From NCBI GenBank assembly GCA_963736525.1, contig CAVTPF010000014.1, positions 62,001 through 126,000 of the forward strand: a stretch of 64,000 bases of DNA, written 5' to 3'. Below are positions 8,214 through 16,456 of the stretch, piece by piece (the first letter of the stretch is position 1; each line of letters begins with the position of its first letter). A program made the position numbers and the translations under genes. Under the pieces are notes generated by a model. That model was not told the origin of the DNA and did not search any database. It worked only from the letters and a program-made list of their open reading frames with translations. The stretch is from Bog-473 sp963736525 (GTDB lineage Bacteria; Actinomycetota; Acidimicrobiia; Acidimicrobiales; RAAP-2).

Positions 8214-9578
8214 ATGCCCTTTGCCACCACCAACCCCGCGACCGGCAAGGTCGAGAAGGAGTTCCCGGCCCACACCCCCGAGCAGGTCGAGACGTTGCTC
8301 CGGCGCGCCGTGGCCGCGTACGGCGACTACAAGACGACGACCTACGCCGAACGGGCGCGCCACCTCGTCACCGCCGCCGAGCTGCTCGAGGGCGAGGTGC
8401 CCGACGTCGCCAGCATCCTCACCACGGAGATGGGCAAGACGTTCGCCGCCGCGAAGGCCGAGGTCTCCAAGTGCGCCGTCGGGCTGCGTTGGTTCGCCGA
8501 CAACGCCGAGGAGCTGCTGGCCGACCAGCCGATCAGCACCGCGGCGACGAGGTCCTACGTGCACTATCAACCGCTCGGCCCGGTGCTGGCGGTCATGCCG
8601 TGGAACTTCCCACTGTGGCAGGTCATTCGCTTCGCGGCCCCTGCGCTGATGGTGGGCAACGTCGGCCTGCTGAAGCACGCGTCCAACGTGCCGCAGACGG
8701 CGCTGGCCATCGAGGACCTGTTCCGCCGAGCCGGCCTGCCCGACGGCGTCTTCACCAACCTCTTCGTGGAGTCGAAGGACATCGCGGCGTTGATAGAGGA
8801 CCCGCGGGTGGCGGCGGTGACACTGACCGGCAGCGAACGGGCCGGCATGTCGGTGGGGTCCGCCGCCGGGCACGCATTGAAGAAGAGCGTGCTCGAGCTG
8901 GGTGGGTCCGACCCCTTCATCGTGACGCCCTCGGCCGACCTCAAGGCGTGCGTGCGAACCGCCGTCACGGCCAGGGTGCAGAACAACGGACAGTCGTGCA
9001 TCGCCGCCAAGCGGTTCATCGCGGTGGGCGACGTGGCCGACGAGTTCCTCGCCGGTTTCACCGAGGCGATGGACGCGCTGGTGGTCGGCGACCCCTTCGA
9101 CCCCGCCACCGACATCGGTCCCATCGTCACCGAGGCCCAACGGGATGAGCTGGTCGGCCAGGTCGAGGAGGCGCGGCGCCAGGGCGCCACGGTGCACGCC
9201 TGTGCCACCGTCCCCGCCGGCGACGGCTGGTGGTTCCCGCCCACCGTGCTCTCGGGGATCACCATGGACATGGCCGTCGCCCGTGAGGAGATCTTCGGCC
9301 CCGTGGCCATGGTGCTGGCGGTGCCCGACCTCGACGCCGCCATTGCGGCCGCCAACGCGACGTCCTTCGGCCTCGGCTCCAGTGTCTGGACCGACGACGA
9401 CGACGAGATCGCCCGCTGCATCGAGGAGATCGAGGCCGGGGCGGTGTTCGTCAACGCCATGGTCGCCTCCACGCCCGAGCTGCCCTTCGGCGGCGTCAAG
9501 CGGTCCGGCTACGGGCGCGAGCTGTCCGAGCTCGGCCTGAAGGAGTTCGCCAACGCCAAGACGGTCTGGGTCAACTGA
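8214..9578 (+). CDS. gabD: Succinate-semialdehyde dehydrogenase (GabD1-type aldehyde dehydrogenase)
   Basis: 454 residues, NAD(P)-dependent aldehyde dehydrogenase oxidising succinate semialdehyde to succinate. Glu228 (LELGGSDPF) and the nucleophile Cys262 (NNGQSCIAAKR) are present, as are PWNFPLWQ, GSERAG and the C-terminal PFGGVKRSGYGREL. As I recall it, the sequence closely follows mycobacterial GabD1 (about 457 aa). It starts 9 bp after the ligase stop and is likely co-transcribed. With the gamma-glutamyl hydrolase and glutamine synthetase-like genes nearby it could complete GABA or polyamine breakdown, although no GABA transaminase is in the window. Confidence 0.85.
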   Translation: MPFATTNPATGKVEKEFPAHTPEQVETLLRRAVAAYGDYKTTTYAERARHLVTAAELLEGEVPDVASILTTEMGKTFAAAKAEVSKCAVGLRWFADNAEELLADQPISTAATRSYVHYQPLGPVLAVMPWNFPLWQVIRFAAPALMVGNVGLLKHASNVPQTALAIEDLFRRAGLPDGVFTNLFVESKDIAALIEDPRVAAVTLTGSERAGMSVGSAAGHALKKSVLELGGSDPFIVTPSADLKACVRTAVTARVQNNGQSCIAAKRFIAVGDVADEFLAGFTEAMDALVVGDPFDPATDIGPIVTEAQRDELVGQVEEARRQGATVHACATVPAGDGWWFPPTVLSGITMDMAVAREEIFGPVAMVLAVPDLDAAIAAANATSFGLGSSVWTDDDDEIARCIEEIEAGAVFVNAMVASTPELPFGGVKRSGYGRELSELGLKEFANAKTVWVN

Positions 9579-9597
9579 CTCGGCAGCCGCGTCGGGC

Positions 9598-10755
9598 GTG
9601 ACGACCTATCTGGACCACGCGGCCACGACGCCGCTGCGACCCGAGGTGGCCGCCGCCATGGCGGAGGTCCATGTCTCCCCGCTGGGCAACCCGACCGGGA
9701 GCCATCCGCCGGCCCAGAGGGCCCGACGCCTGCTCGAAGACGCGCGCGACGAGGTGGCGGCCTTCCTCGGCCGCGACCCGGGTGACGTCGTCTTCACCTC
9801 GGGCGGCACCGAGGGGGCGAACCTCGCCGTCCTCGGGGTGGCCGACGCGGCGCGGCGCGGCGCAGGCGAGGCCGTCATCCTGTGCTCGGCCGTGGAGCAC
9901 CCGGCGGTGCGCGAGTCGGCCCGGGCGGCGGCGCGTGACGGAGTCGACGTGCGGGAGCTGCCGGTCGACGAACGCGGCGTCGTCGACCTGGACGCGCTGA
10001 GGCGGGCGCTCTCCTCGCGCAGCACCATGGTCGCGGTCATGGCGGCGAACAACGAGACCGGCGTGGTGCAGCCGGTGGGCGAGGTCGTCGAGGCAACGCG
10101 GCGCCGCGCCCCGCATGCGTTCGTGTTCACCGACGCTGTCCAGGCCGCGCCCTGGCTCGACCTCGCACAGGTTGCCGCGGGTGTCGACCTGGTGTCGATC
10201 AGCGCGCACAAGGTGGGGGGCCCGGCCGGCGCCGGCGCGCTGGCCGTGAGCCCGCGGGTGGCCCTGGTGGCGCGCCAGCACGGTGGCGGACAGGAGCGCG
10301 AGCGGCGCAGCGGGACCCACGACGTGGCGGGCGCCGTGGGCCTGGCCGAGGCGCTGCGGCTCGTGGCGGCCGAGCGTGCGGACGCGGCGGCCCGGGTGTC
10401 GGGCCTGCGGGACCGGCTCCGCGACGGGCTGCTCGCCGCCATCCCCGGCGCGCACCGCACGGTGCCGGCGGGTGTCGGCGTCCTCCCCGGCCACCTGCAC
10501 CTCTGCCTACCGGGGGTCGAGCGCGAGGAGTTGTTGGTGGCGCTGGGCCACGAAGGGGTGTGTGCCTCCGCGGGCTCCTCCTGCGCGAGCGGAGCCCTCG
10601 AGCCGAGCCACGTGCTGGCTGCCATGGGCGTCGACGCCGGGCTGGCGGCAGGTGCGATCCGCTTCACCTTGGGGTATGGCACGGCCGATGCTGACGTGGA
10701 CCGCGCGCTCGCCGTCGTGCCCGTCGTGGCGGCCGCGCTGGACCGCCGTGCCTGA
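9598..10755 (+). CDS. Cysteine desulfurase (NifS/IscS-like)
   Basis: 385-residue PLP enzyme of aminotransferase class V. The Schiff-base Lys205 lies in SISAHKVGGP, the PLP-contacting NNETG at 151-155, and the persulfide-carrying Cys329 in SAGSSCASGALEPSHVL (the SSCxSG loop of the IscS type). GTG 9598 gives MTTYLDHAATTP, the canonical family N-terminus. It lies 22 bp upstream of mnmA, so its likely job is to supply sulfur for tRNA 2-thiouridine; Fe-S assembly is an alternative, but no scaffold gene is adjacent. Confidence 0.9.
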   Translation: MTTYLDHAATTPLRPEVAAAMAEVHVSPLGNPTGSHPPAQRARRLLEDARDEVAAFLGRDPGDVVFTSGGTEGANLAVLGVADAARRGAGEAVILCSAVEHPAVRESARAAARDGVDVRELPVDERGVVDLDALRRALSSRSTMVAVMAANNETGVVQPVGEVVEATRRRAPHAFVFTDAVQAAPWLDLAQVAAGVDLVSISAHKVGGPAGAGALAVSPRVALVARQHGGGQERERRSGTHDVAGAVGLAEALRLVAAERADAAARVSGLRDRLRDGLLAAIPGAHRTVPAGVGVLPGHLHLCLPGVEREELLVALGHEGVCASAGSSCASGALEPSHVLAAMGVDAGLAAGAIRFTLGYGTADADVDRALAVVPVVAAALDRRA

Positions 10756-10777
10756 GCACCAGTGGCACACTGGGCCC

Positions 10778-11836
10778 ATGCGGGTGCTCGTGGCCATGTC
10801 GGGAGGCGTCGACTCCTCCGTCGCCGCCGCGCTGCTGGTGGAGCAGGGCCATGACGTCGTCGGTGCCACCCTCAAACTGTGGGGTGGCCCATCCGATTCG
10901 GGCTGCTGCTCGGTGGCCGACGTCGACGACGCCCGCCGCGTGGCCCAGCAGCTCGGCATCGCGCACCACGTCTTCAACCTGAGCGAGGAGTTCGACCGAC
11001 ACGTCGTCGCGCCCTACGTCGGCGAGCACGCGCGGGGGCGGACGCCCAACCCGTGCATAGAGTGCAACCGCACCATGAAGTTCGACCGCCTGCTGGAGCG
11101 GGCAGCGCGGCTGGGCTTCGACCGCCTGGCGACGGGGCACCACGCCCGCGTGAGCGGCGACGGCGTGCCGCCGTTGCGGCTGCGGCGGGGTGCCGACAGC
11201 GCCAAGGACCAGTCCTACGTGCTGTCCATGCTGGGCCAGGAAGCGTTGGCGCGCGTGCTCTTCCCCGTGGGGGAGATGACCAAGGACCACGTGCGCGACC
11301 GCGCGCGGTGGCTGGGCCTGCGAACGGCGGCCAAGCCGGACAGCCAGGACGTGTGCTTCATCGGGAGCGCCGAGGGCCGCCGGGGCTTCCTGGACCGCCG
11401 GTTGGAGCTCCACCCGGCAGACGTCGTGGACGCCGACGGGCGGGCCGCCGGCCGGGTCGAGGCGGTCGAGCTCGTCACCGTCGGGCAGCGGCGCGGCATG
11501 GGCCACGGCAGCGACGGGAAGCGCCGCTACGTGACCCACGTCGACGTGGCGGCGCGCCGGGTCACGGTGGGCAGCGCGGCGGAGGCGCTGCGTTCCTCGG
11601 TCGTCCTGGCCTCCTCGTCGCTCACGTGGGTCGACCGGCCGCCGGCGCCCGGCGCGCGGGCGGTAGCGCAGGTGAGCGCGCACGGGCGGCCTGTCCCGTG
11701 CACCCTGCGCGACGACGAGGTCGGCGTTGCCGTGTGCTTCGACGCCCCCCAGCGGCCCGTCGCCCCCGGCCAGACGGTGGCGCTCTACGACCCGCTCGAC
11801 CCCGACGCCGTCGTCGGCGCGGGCATCGCCGCCTGA
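10778..11836 (+). CDS. mnmA: tRNA-specific 2-thiouridylase MnmA
   Basis: 352 residues. PP-loop SGGVDSS (8-14), catalytic Cys93 in NPCIECN and Cys193 in DSQDVCFIG, and the GQRRGMGHGS segment identify MnmA, which thiolates U34 of Glu/Gln/Lys tRNAs using ATP and sulfur from a cysteine desulfurase. The ATG at 10778 is preferred; CACACT (10766-10771) ends 6 nt upstream. Sits between the desulfurase and ligA, all co-directional and tightly spaced (ligA begins 2 bp after the stop). Confidence 0.96.
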   Translation: MRVLVAMSGGVDSSVAAALLVEQGHDVVGATLKLWGGPSDSGCCSVADVDDARRVAQQLGIAHHVFNLSEEFDRHVVAPYVGEHARGRTPNPCIECNRTMKFDRLLERAARLGFDRLATGHHARVSGDGVPPLRLRRGADSAKDQSYVLSMLGQEALARVLFPVGEMTKDHVRDRARWLGLRTAAKPDSQDVCFIGSAEGRRGFLDRRLELHPADVVDADGRAAGRVEAVELVTVGQRRGMGHGSDGKRRYVTHVDVAARRVTVGSAAEALRSSVVLASSSLTWVDRPPAPGARAVAQVSAHGRPVPCTLRDDEVGVAVCFDAPQRPVAPGQTVALYDPLDPDAVVGAGIAA

Positions 11837-11838
11837 GC

Positions 11839-13953
11839 ATGGCGGCCCGGCCCGAGGGCGCCGTCCCCGCCGAGGCGGCGGCGCGCGCCCACGAGCTGGG
11901 TGAGCTCATCACGCACCACAACGAGCTGTACCACGTGCTCGATGCACCCGAGATCCCCGATGCCGAGTACGACTTGCTGGTGCAGGAGCTCCGCGCGCTC
12001 GAGTCGCAGTACCCGTCGCTGGCCACCCCGGACTCGCCCACCCAGACGGTGGGCGCCTCGCCGTCTGGTCTCTTCGCCGAGGTCCGGCACCGGGTACCCA
12101 TGATGAGCCTCGACAACGCGTTCGACGAGGCCGAGTTGCGGGCCTGGGCGGAGCGGTTGCGCCGGGCCGACCCCTCGCTCGACCTCGACGCGCTGGCCTT
12201 CTGCTGTGAGCCCAAGGTCGACGGCGTGGCCATGTCGCTCATCTACGAGCACGGCAAGTTCGTCCAGGCGGCGACGCGGGGCGACGGCGTCAGCGGGGAG
12301 GACGTCACCGCCAACGTGGCGACGGTCAAGGACGTCCCCAGGGAGCTGCAGCGGGCGGGTGGCCCCTATCCCGAGCTGCTCGAGGTGCGCGGCGAGATCT
12401 ACATGCCGGTGGCGGAGTTCGAGGCGATGAACAAGCGCCAGGCCGATGCGGGCGAGCGGCTCTTCGTCAACCCGCGCAATTCCGCCGCCGGCTCGCTACG
12501 CCAGAAGGACCCGAGGATCACCGCTACCCGTCCGCTGCGCTTCTGGGCCTATCAGGTGGGGCTGGTGGAGGGCCCACCGCCCCGGGCCGCGTGGCCGGGG
12601 GCCTCGCAGTCCGAGACGCTGGCCCGGCTGGCCCGGGCGGGGTTCCCGGTCAGCCCCGACGTGCGCCGGGTCACGGGCATCGACGCCGTGGCGACCCGCT
12701 GCCGCGAGCTCGAAGAGGCCCGCCATGCGCTGGCCTATGAGATCGACGGCGTCGTGGCCAAGGTCGACGACCTGGCGCTGCACGAGGTGCTCGGTGCCAC
12801 CTCGCGGGCGCCGCGGTGGGCCATCGCGTTCAAGTTCCCTCCCGAGGAGCGCACCACGAGGCTGATCGCCATTCACGTCTCCATCGGGCGCACGGGCCGG
12901 GCCACGCCGTTCGCGCAGCTCGAGCCCGTCTTCGTCGGGGGCTCGACGGTGGGCGTGGCGACGCTGCACAACGAGGATCAGGTGGCAGCGAAGGACGTCC
13001 GCCCCGGCGACCTGGTCATCGTGCGCAAGGCGGGCGACGTGATCCCCGAGGTGGTCGGCCCGGTGCGCGAGGGTCCCGGTGTCCCCAAGCGCCGCAAGCC
13101 GAAGTGGAAGTTCCCGGCCACGTGCCCGTCCTGCGGCGAGCCGCTGACCCGGCTCCCGGGGGAGAGCGACACGTTCTGCACCAACATCGACTGCCCCCAG
13201 CAGCGTGTGCAGCGCATCGCCCACTACGCGTCCCGCTCGGCGATGGACATTGAGGGGCTCGGCGAGGAGCGCGTGATGCAGCTGGTGGCGGCGGGGCTGG
13301 TGAACGACCCCGCCGATCTGTACGAGCTGACCACCGAGCAGCTGGTGGCGCTCGAGCGCTTCGCCGCGATTTCGGCCGGCAACCTGGTGCGCGCCATCGC
13401 TGCGTCGACGCGCCAGCCGCTGAGCCGGCTCCTGGTGGCGCTCGGCATCCGGCACCTGGGGCCGACCGGCGCGCGGGCCATCGCCCGCGCCTTCGGCTCC
13501 CTCAGTGCGATCCAGGCCGCCTCGGAAGCCGAGCTGGCCGCCGTCGACGGGGTGGGGGCGGTCATCGCCACCAGCGTGGCCGAGTTCCTGGGGCTGCCCA
13601 CCAACGAGCATGTGCTCGCGCGTCTACGCGCCGCCGGCGTCAACACGGAGGAGCCGGGTGGCACCGGTCGAGCGGGCGGGGGAGGCGCCGCGGGCGGACC
13701 CGCGCGGACGCTCGAGGGCAAGACGGTGGTGGTCACCGGCGCCGTCCCGGGCTACACGCGCGAGGGAGCCGAGGAGGCGATCATGGCCCGGGGCGGGACG
13801 TCGCCCGGGAGCGTGTCGAAGAAGACCTTCGTGCTGGTGGTGGGTGACGCGCCGGGTGCGAGCAAGCTGAAGAAGGCCGAGGAGCTCGGTATCCCGACGC
13901 TCAACGCGGCGTCGTTCGAGTCGCTGCTGGAAACGGGCGAGGTGCCGGCCTGA
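11839..13953 (+). CDS. ligA: NAD-dependent DNA ligase LigA
   Basis: 704 residues, the usual size. Domain order: Ia (YHVLDAPEIPDAEYDLL, about 31-47), adenylation domain with nucleophile Lys126 in CCEPKVDG, OB fold (RTGRATPFAQLEPV), Cys4 zinc finger (CPSCG...CTNIDCPQQ, about 429-451), helix-hairpin-helix region, and a C-terminal BRCT domain (from about 622, LEGKTVVVTGAVPGYTREGAEEAI). Seals nicks in replication and repair using NAD. ATG 11839 follows the mnmA stop by 2 bp, so the two genes are almost certainly translated from one mRNA. A Gly/Ala-rich linker precedes BRCT. Confidence 0.97.
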   Translation: MAARPEGAVPAEAAARAHELGELITHHNELYHVLDAPEIPDAEYDLLVQELRALESQYPSLATPDSPTQTVGASPSGLFAEVRHRVPMMSLDNAFDEAELRAWAERLRRADPSLDLDALAFCCEPKVDGVAMSLIYEHGKFVQAATRGDGVSGEDVTANVATVKDVPRELQRAGGPYPELLEVRGEIYMPVAEFEAMNKRQADAGERLFVNPRNSAAGSLRQKDPRITATRPLRFWAYQVGLVEGPPPRAAWPGASQSETLARLARAGFPVSPDVRRVTGIDAVATRCRELEEARHALAYEIDGVVAKVDDLALHEVLGATSRAPRWAIAFKFPPEERTTRLIAIHVSIGRTGRATPFAQLEPVFVGGSTVGVATLHNEDQVAAKDVRPGDLVIVRKAGDVIPEVVGPVREGPGVPKRRKPKWKFPATCPSCGEPLTRLPGESDTFCTNIDCPQQRVQRIAHYASRSAMDIEGLGEERVMQLVAAGLVNDPADLYELTTEQLVALERFAAISAGNLVRAIAASTRQPLSRLLVALGIRHLGPTGARAIARAFGSLSAIQAASEAELAAVDGVGAVIATSVAEFLGLPTNEHVLARLRAAGVNTEEPGGTGRAGGGGAAGGPARTLEGKTVVVTGAVPGYTREGAEEAIMARGGTSPGSVSKKTFVLVVGDAPGASKLKKAEELGIPTLNAASFESLLETGEVPA

Positions 13954-14023
13954 CCACGCCCGCTGCAGGTGAGGGGGTGTCCACCGGACGTGCGTCCGCG
14001 ATCGGTAGCCTGAGTACGCCCCG

Positions 14024-16012
14024 ATGCCCCTGATTTCTGACTCCATCGGCCGGGTCCTTGGGAAGCGGTACCGGCTGCTCTCCGCACTGGGCACCGGCGC
14101 TTCCGCTCACGTCTTCCTGGCCGAAGACGTGTCGTTGCAGCGCCACGTCGCTGTGAAGGTCCTGCAACCCGGGCTGGCCACCGACGAGGCGTTCCTGAAG
14201 CGCTTCCGTGCCGAGGCGCGCTCGGTCGCGTCGCTCAACCACCCGCACGTGCTGCGCGTCTTCGACTGGGGCGACGACACGGACGGGCCGTACCTGGTCC
14301 TCGAGTACCTGGGCGGGGGCTCGCTGCGCGATCTGTTGGATCGCGGGACGCTGCTCTCGCACTCGCAGGCCGCGCAGCTCGGGACCGAGGTGGCCCAAGG
14401 CCTCGCCTATGCCCACGTGCGCGGCCTGGTGCACCGCGACATCAAGCCGGCGAACCTCCTCTTCGACGAGGAAGGCCGGGTGCGGGTGGCCGACTTCGGC
14501 GTGGCCCGCGCCCTGGCCGAGGCGGCCTGGACCGAGCCGGCGGGTGCGATGGTGGGGACGGCGCGCTACATCTCGCCCGAAGCAGCCGAGGGCAAGCCCG
14601 TCGACGGTCGGGCCGACGTCTACTCGCTGGCGCTCGTGCTCTACGAGGCGGTCACCGGCACCGTCCCCTTCGTGACCGACACCACCATGGGCACGCTCGC
14701 CGCTCGCATCGGGCAACCGCTGCCGCACCACCCGGCCCTCGGTCCGCTCGACGACGTCCTGGCCCGGGCCGCCGCACCCGACGTCGCGGCGCGCCTCGAC
14801 GCCGCCGGGCTGGCCGCCCGGCTCGGGGCGCTGGCCGCGGCGCTGCCCGCGCCCGCCCCGCTGCCCCTCGTCATCCCCCACCTCGAGGCCGCGACGCCCA
14901 TCGCGGGGTTCCGGGCCCCGGGCGTGTCCGAGCTGACCGACTCGGGCGTGATCGCCGCCGCCACCGGTTCGGCCACCGCCATCGCGCCGGCCCTGGTCGC
15001 CGCGCCGGTCGGCACGAAGGCGGGCCCCGGCGAGCTCTTCGACGCCGAGCCCTATGGCGAGGGCGCCCGCGGCCGGACCGCCGCCAGCGCAGGGTCCGGG
15101 CCGGGCCGGGCCCGCAGCCGGCGCACCTGGTGGATCGTCGCGGCCATCGCCCTCGTCGTCGTCGTGGTGGCCGGGTTGGTGGCCGCCTTCGAGGCCAAGG
15201 TCTTCACGCCGTCGCACCCCACCCCCGCCGTCGTCAACCTGACGCTGGCCCAGGCCAAGGCCGACGTGGCCAAGGTGCACATGAACCTGAAAGAGGGCGC
15301 GCCGGTCACCTCCATCACGGTGGCGGCCGGGTCCGTCGTGTCCCAGAGCCCCAAGGCGGGGGTGTCGCAGAAGGAAGGTTCGAACGTCACCGTGGTGCTG
15401 TCCTCGGGCAAGCCGGACGTCAGCGTGCCCAGCCTGACGGGCATGACCTGTGCGGTGGCGTCCTCGACGCTGCAGGGTGCGCATTTCCAGTCCGTCTGCG
15501 CGCCCGGGACCTACAGCAACACGATCCCGACCGGGGTGCTCGTCCTGTGGTCGATCGGCGCCACCGCCAATCCCACCAAGGCGCCCTACGGCAGCACCAT
15601 CACGCTCGTGCCGTCGCTCGGCCACGAACCGGCCACCGTCCCGAGCATCCCGACCACCTACACCTTCGCCCAGGCCCAGGCCGCGCTGCAGGCCGTGGGC
15701 TTGACGGCCACCCAGGCCAACGCGTCGAGCACGACGGTGGCGTCGGGCAACGTGATCTCGACCACCCCGGCCAGCGGGGCGCAGGCGCCCTACGGCTCGG
15801 CAGTGACGGTGACCGTGTCGACCGGGCCGCCCACCGTGCAGGTGCCGAACGTGCTGCAGGACACGGTCTCGCAGGCCACGGCGGCGCTGTCGAACGCCGG
15901 GCTGATCGTGTCGGGCGTATCGGGCAGCCCGAACAACGCCGTGACCGGGACGCAGCCGTCGATCGGCTCGACGGTGCCGACGGGCTCGTCGGTCCAGCTC
16001 TTCACGCAGTAG
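14024..16012 (+). CDS. PASTA-domain serine/threonine protein kinase (PknB-like)
   Basis: 662 residues. Cytoplasmic Hanks-type kinase domain (16-275): ATP lysine Lys45 in VAVKVL, catalytic HRDIKPAN (Asp139), DFG (157-159), activation loop, and a GTARYISPE P+1 motif. A juxtamembrane region of about 90 residues is followed by one transmembrane helix (about 369-391, IVAAIALVVVVVAGLVA) and an extracellular part with about four PASTA-like repeats (PAVVNLTLAQAKADV..., PDVSVPSLTGMTC..., TVPSIPTTYTFAQAQ..., VQVPNVLQDTVSQATA...). Such kinases sense peptidoglycan fragments and regulate growth and cell wall synthesis. It is not in the usual ftsW/pbp/fhaAB cluster; it follows ligA instead. Confidence 0.93.
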   Translation: MPLISDSIGRVLGKRYRLLSALGTGASAHVFLAEDVSLQRHVAVKVLQPGLATDEAFLKRFRAEARSVASLNHPHVLRVFDWGDDTDGPYLVLEYLGGGSLRDLLDRGTLLSHSQAAQLGTEVAQGLAYAHVRGLVHRDIKPANLLFDEEGRVRVADFGVARALAEAAWTEPAGAMVGTARYISPEAAEGKPVDGRADVYSLALVLYEAVTGTVPFVTDTTMGTLAARIGQPLPHHPALGPLDDVLARAAAPDVAARLDAAGLAARLGALAAALPAPAPLPLVIPHLEAATPIAGFRAPGVSELTDSGVIAAATGSATAIAPALVAAPVGTKAGPGELFDAEPYGEGARGRTAASAGSGPGRARSRRTWWIVAAIALVVVVVAGLVAAFEAKVFTPSHPTPAVVNLTLAQAKADVAKVHMNLKEGAPVTSITVAAGSVVSQSPKAGVSQKEGSNVTVVLSSGKPDVSVPSLTGMTCAVASSTLQGAHFQSVCAPGTYSNTIPTGVLVLWSIGATANPTKAPYGSTITLVPSLGHEPATVPSIPTTYTFAQAQAALQAVGLTATQANASSTTVASGNVISTTPASGAQAPYGSAVTVTVSTGPPTVQVPNVLQDTVSQATAALSNAGLIVSGVSGSPNNAVTGTQPSIGSTVPTGSSVQLFTQ

Positions 16013-16020
16013 AACGGCGC

Positions 16021-16335
16021 GTGGCGCTTCCCTTCGACCCCGGCTGTGACCTGTGCGAGGCCGCGCACCTCTCGGAGTGGCACCACGAGGACGACGTGTG
16101 CTGGGTGGCCGACTGCGAGGTGTGCGGGGTCCCCATGGTGGTGTGGAAGCACCACGGGCCCACGCCTCCCGAGAGCGACGTGGCGCACATGCTGGGCGAG
16201 CTGTCCCGGGTGGCCGACGCCCGCTTCGGCGCCGGCGAGTGGGCGGTCGACCGCGTCATGCGCCAGATCCCGAACCACTTCCACGCCCACGGGCGCGATC
16301 CCAACTGGTGGTTCCGCCTGCGCGGCCTGCGCTGA
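16021..16335 (+). CDS. Small cysteine/histidine-rich protein (104 aa), unknown; possibly HIT-like
   Basis: Starts at GTG 16021, 8 bp after the kinase stop. Contains Cys9-x2-Cys12 (CDLC), Cys27 and Cys32-x2-Cys35 (CEVC), and a C-terminal NHFHAH (85-90), giving a plausible zinc site. The CDLC start and a late His-x-His pattern recall HIT-family proteins, but the canonical HxHxHxx is not present. The many Trp and charged residues look like a real folded protein. It is probably co-transcribed with the kinase. Confidence 0.6.
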   Translation: MALPFDPGCDLCEAAHLSEWHHEDDVCWVADCEVCGVPMVVWKHHGPTPPESDVAHMLGELSRVADARFGAGEWAVDRVMRQIPNHFHAHGRDPNWWFRLRGLR

Positions 16336-16360
16336 GCGCCCGGCCGAGCGCCGCTCCCGC

Positions 16361-16418
16361 CCCGCTGACCTGACGGGGCCTGCCGCACCCCCGCTGACCT
16401 GACGGGGCCTGCCGCACC
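16361..16418. repeat. Tandem duplication of a 29-bp unit in the intergenic region
   Basis: Two exact copies of a 29-base unit (16361-16389 and 16390-16418) lie between the Cys-rich protein and the MFS gene. Each copy contains a ccccg...cgggg pair able to form a 5-bp stem with a 9-nt loop. No T-tract follows, so it is not a clear terminator. Only two copies with no spacer, so not a CRISPR. Confidence 0.8.
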
Positions 16419-16456
16419 GCCGGGCCGCCGAAATTGGCGCCGGTAGGGTGGGAAAA

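Noticed and set aside
16361..16418. CRISPR array
   Set aside because: Only two direct copies without a spacer, and no cas genes.
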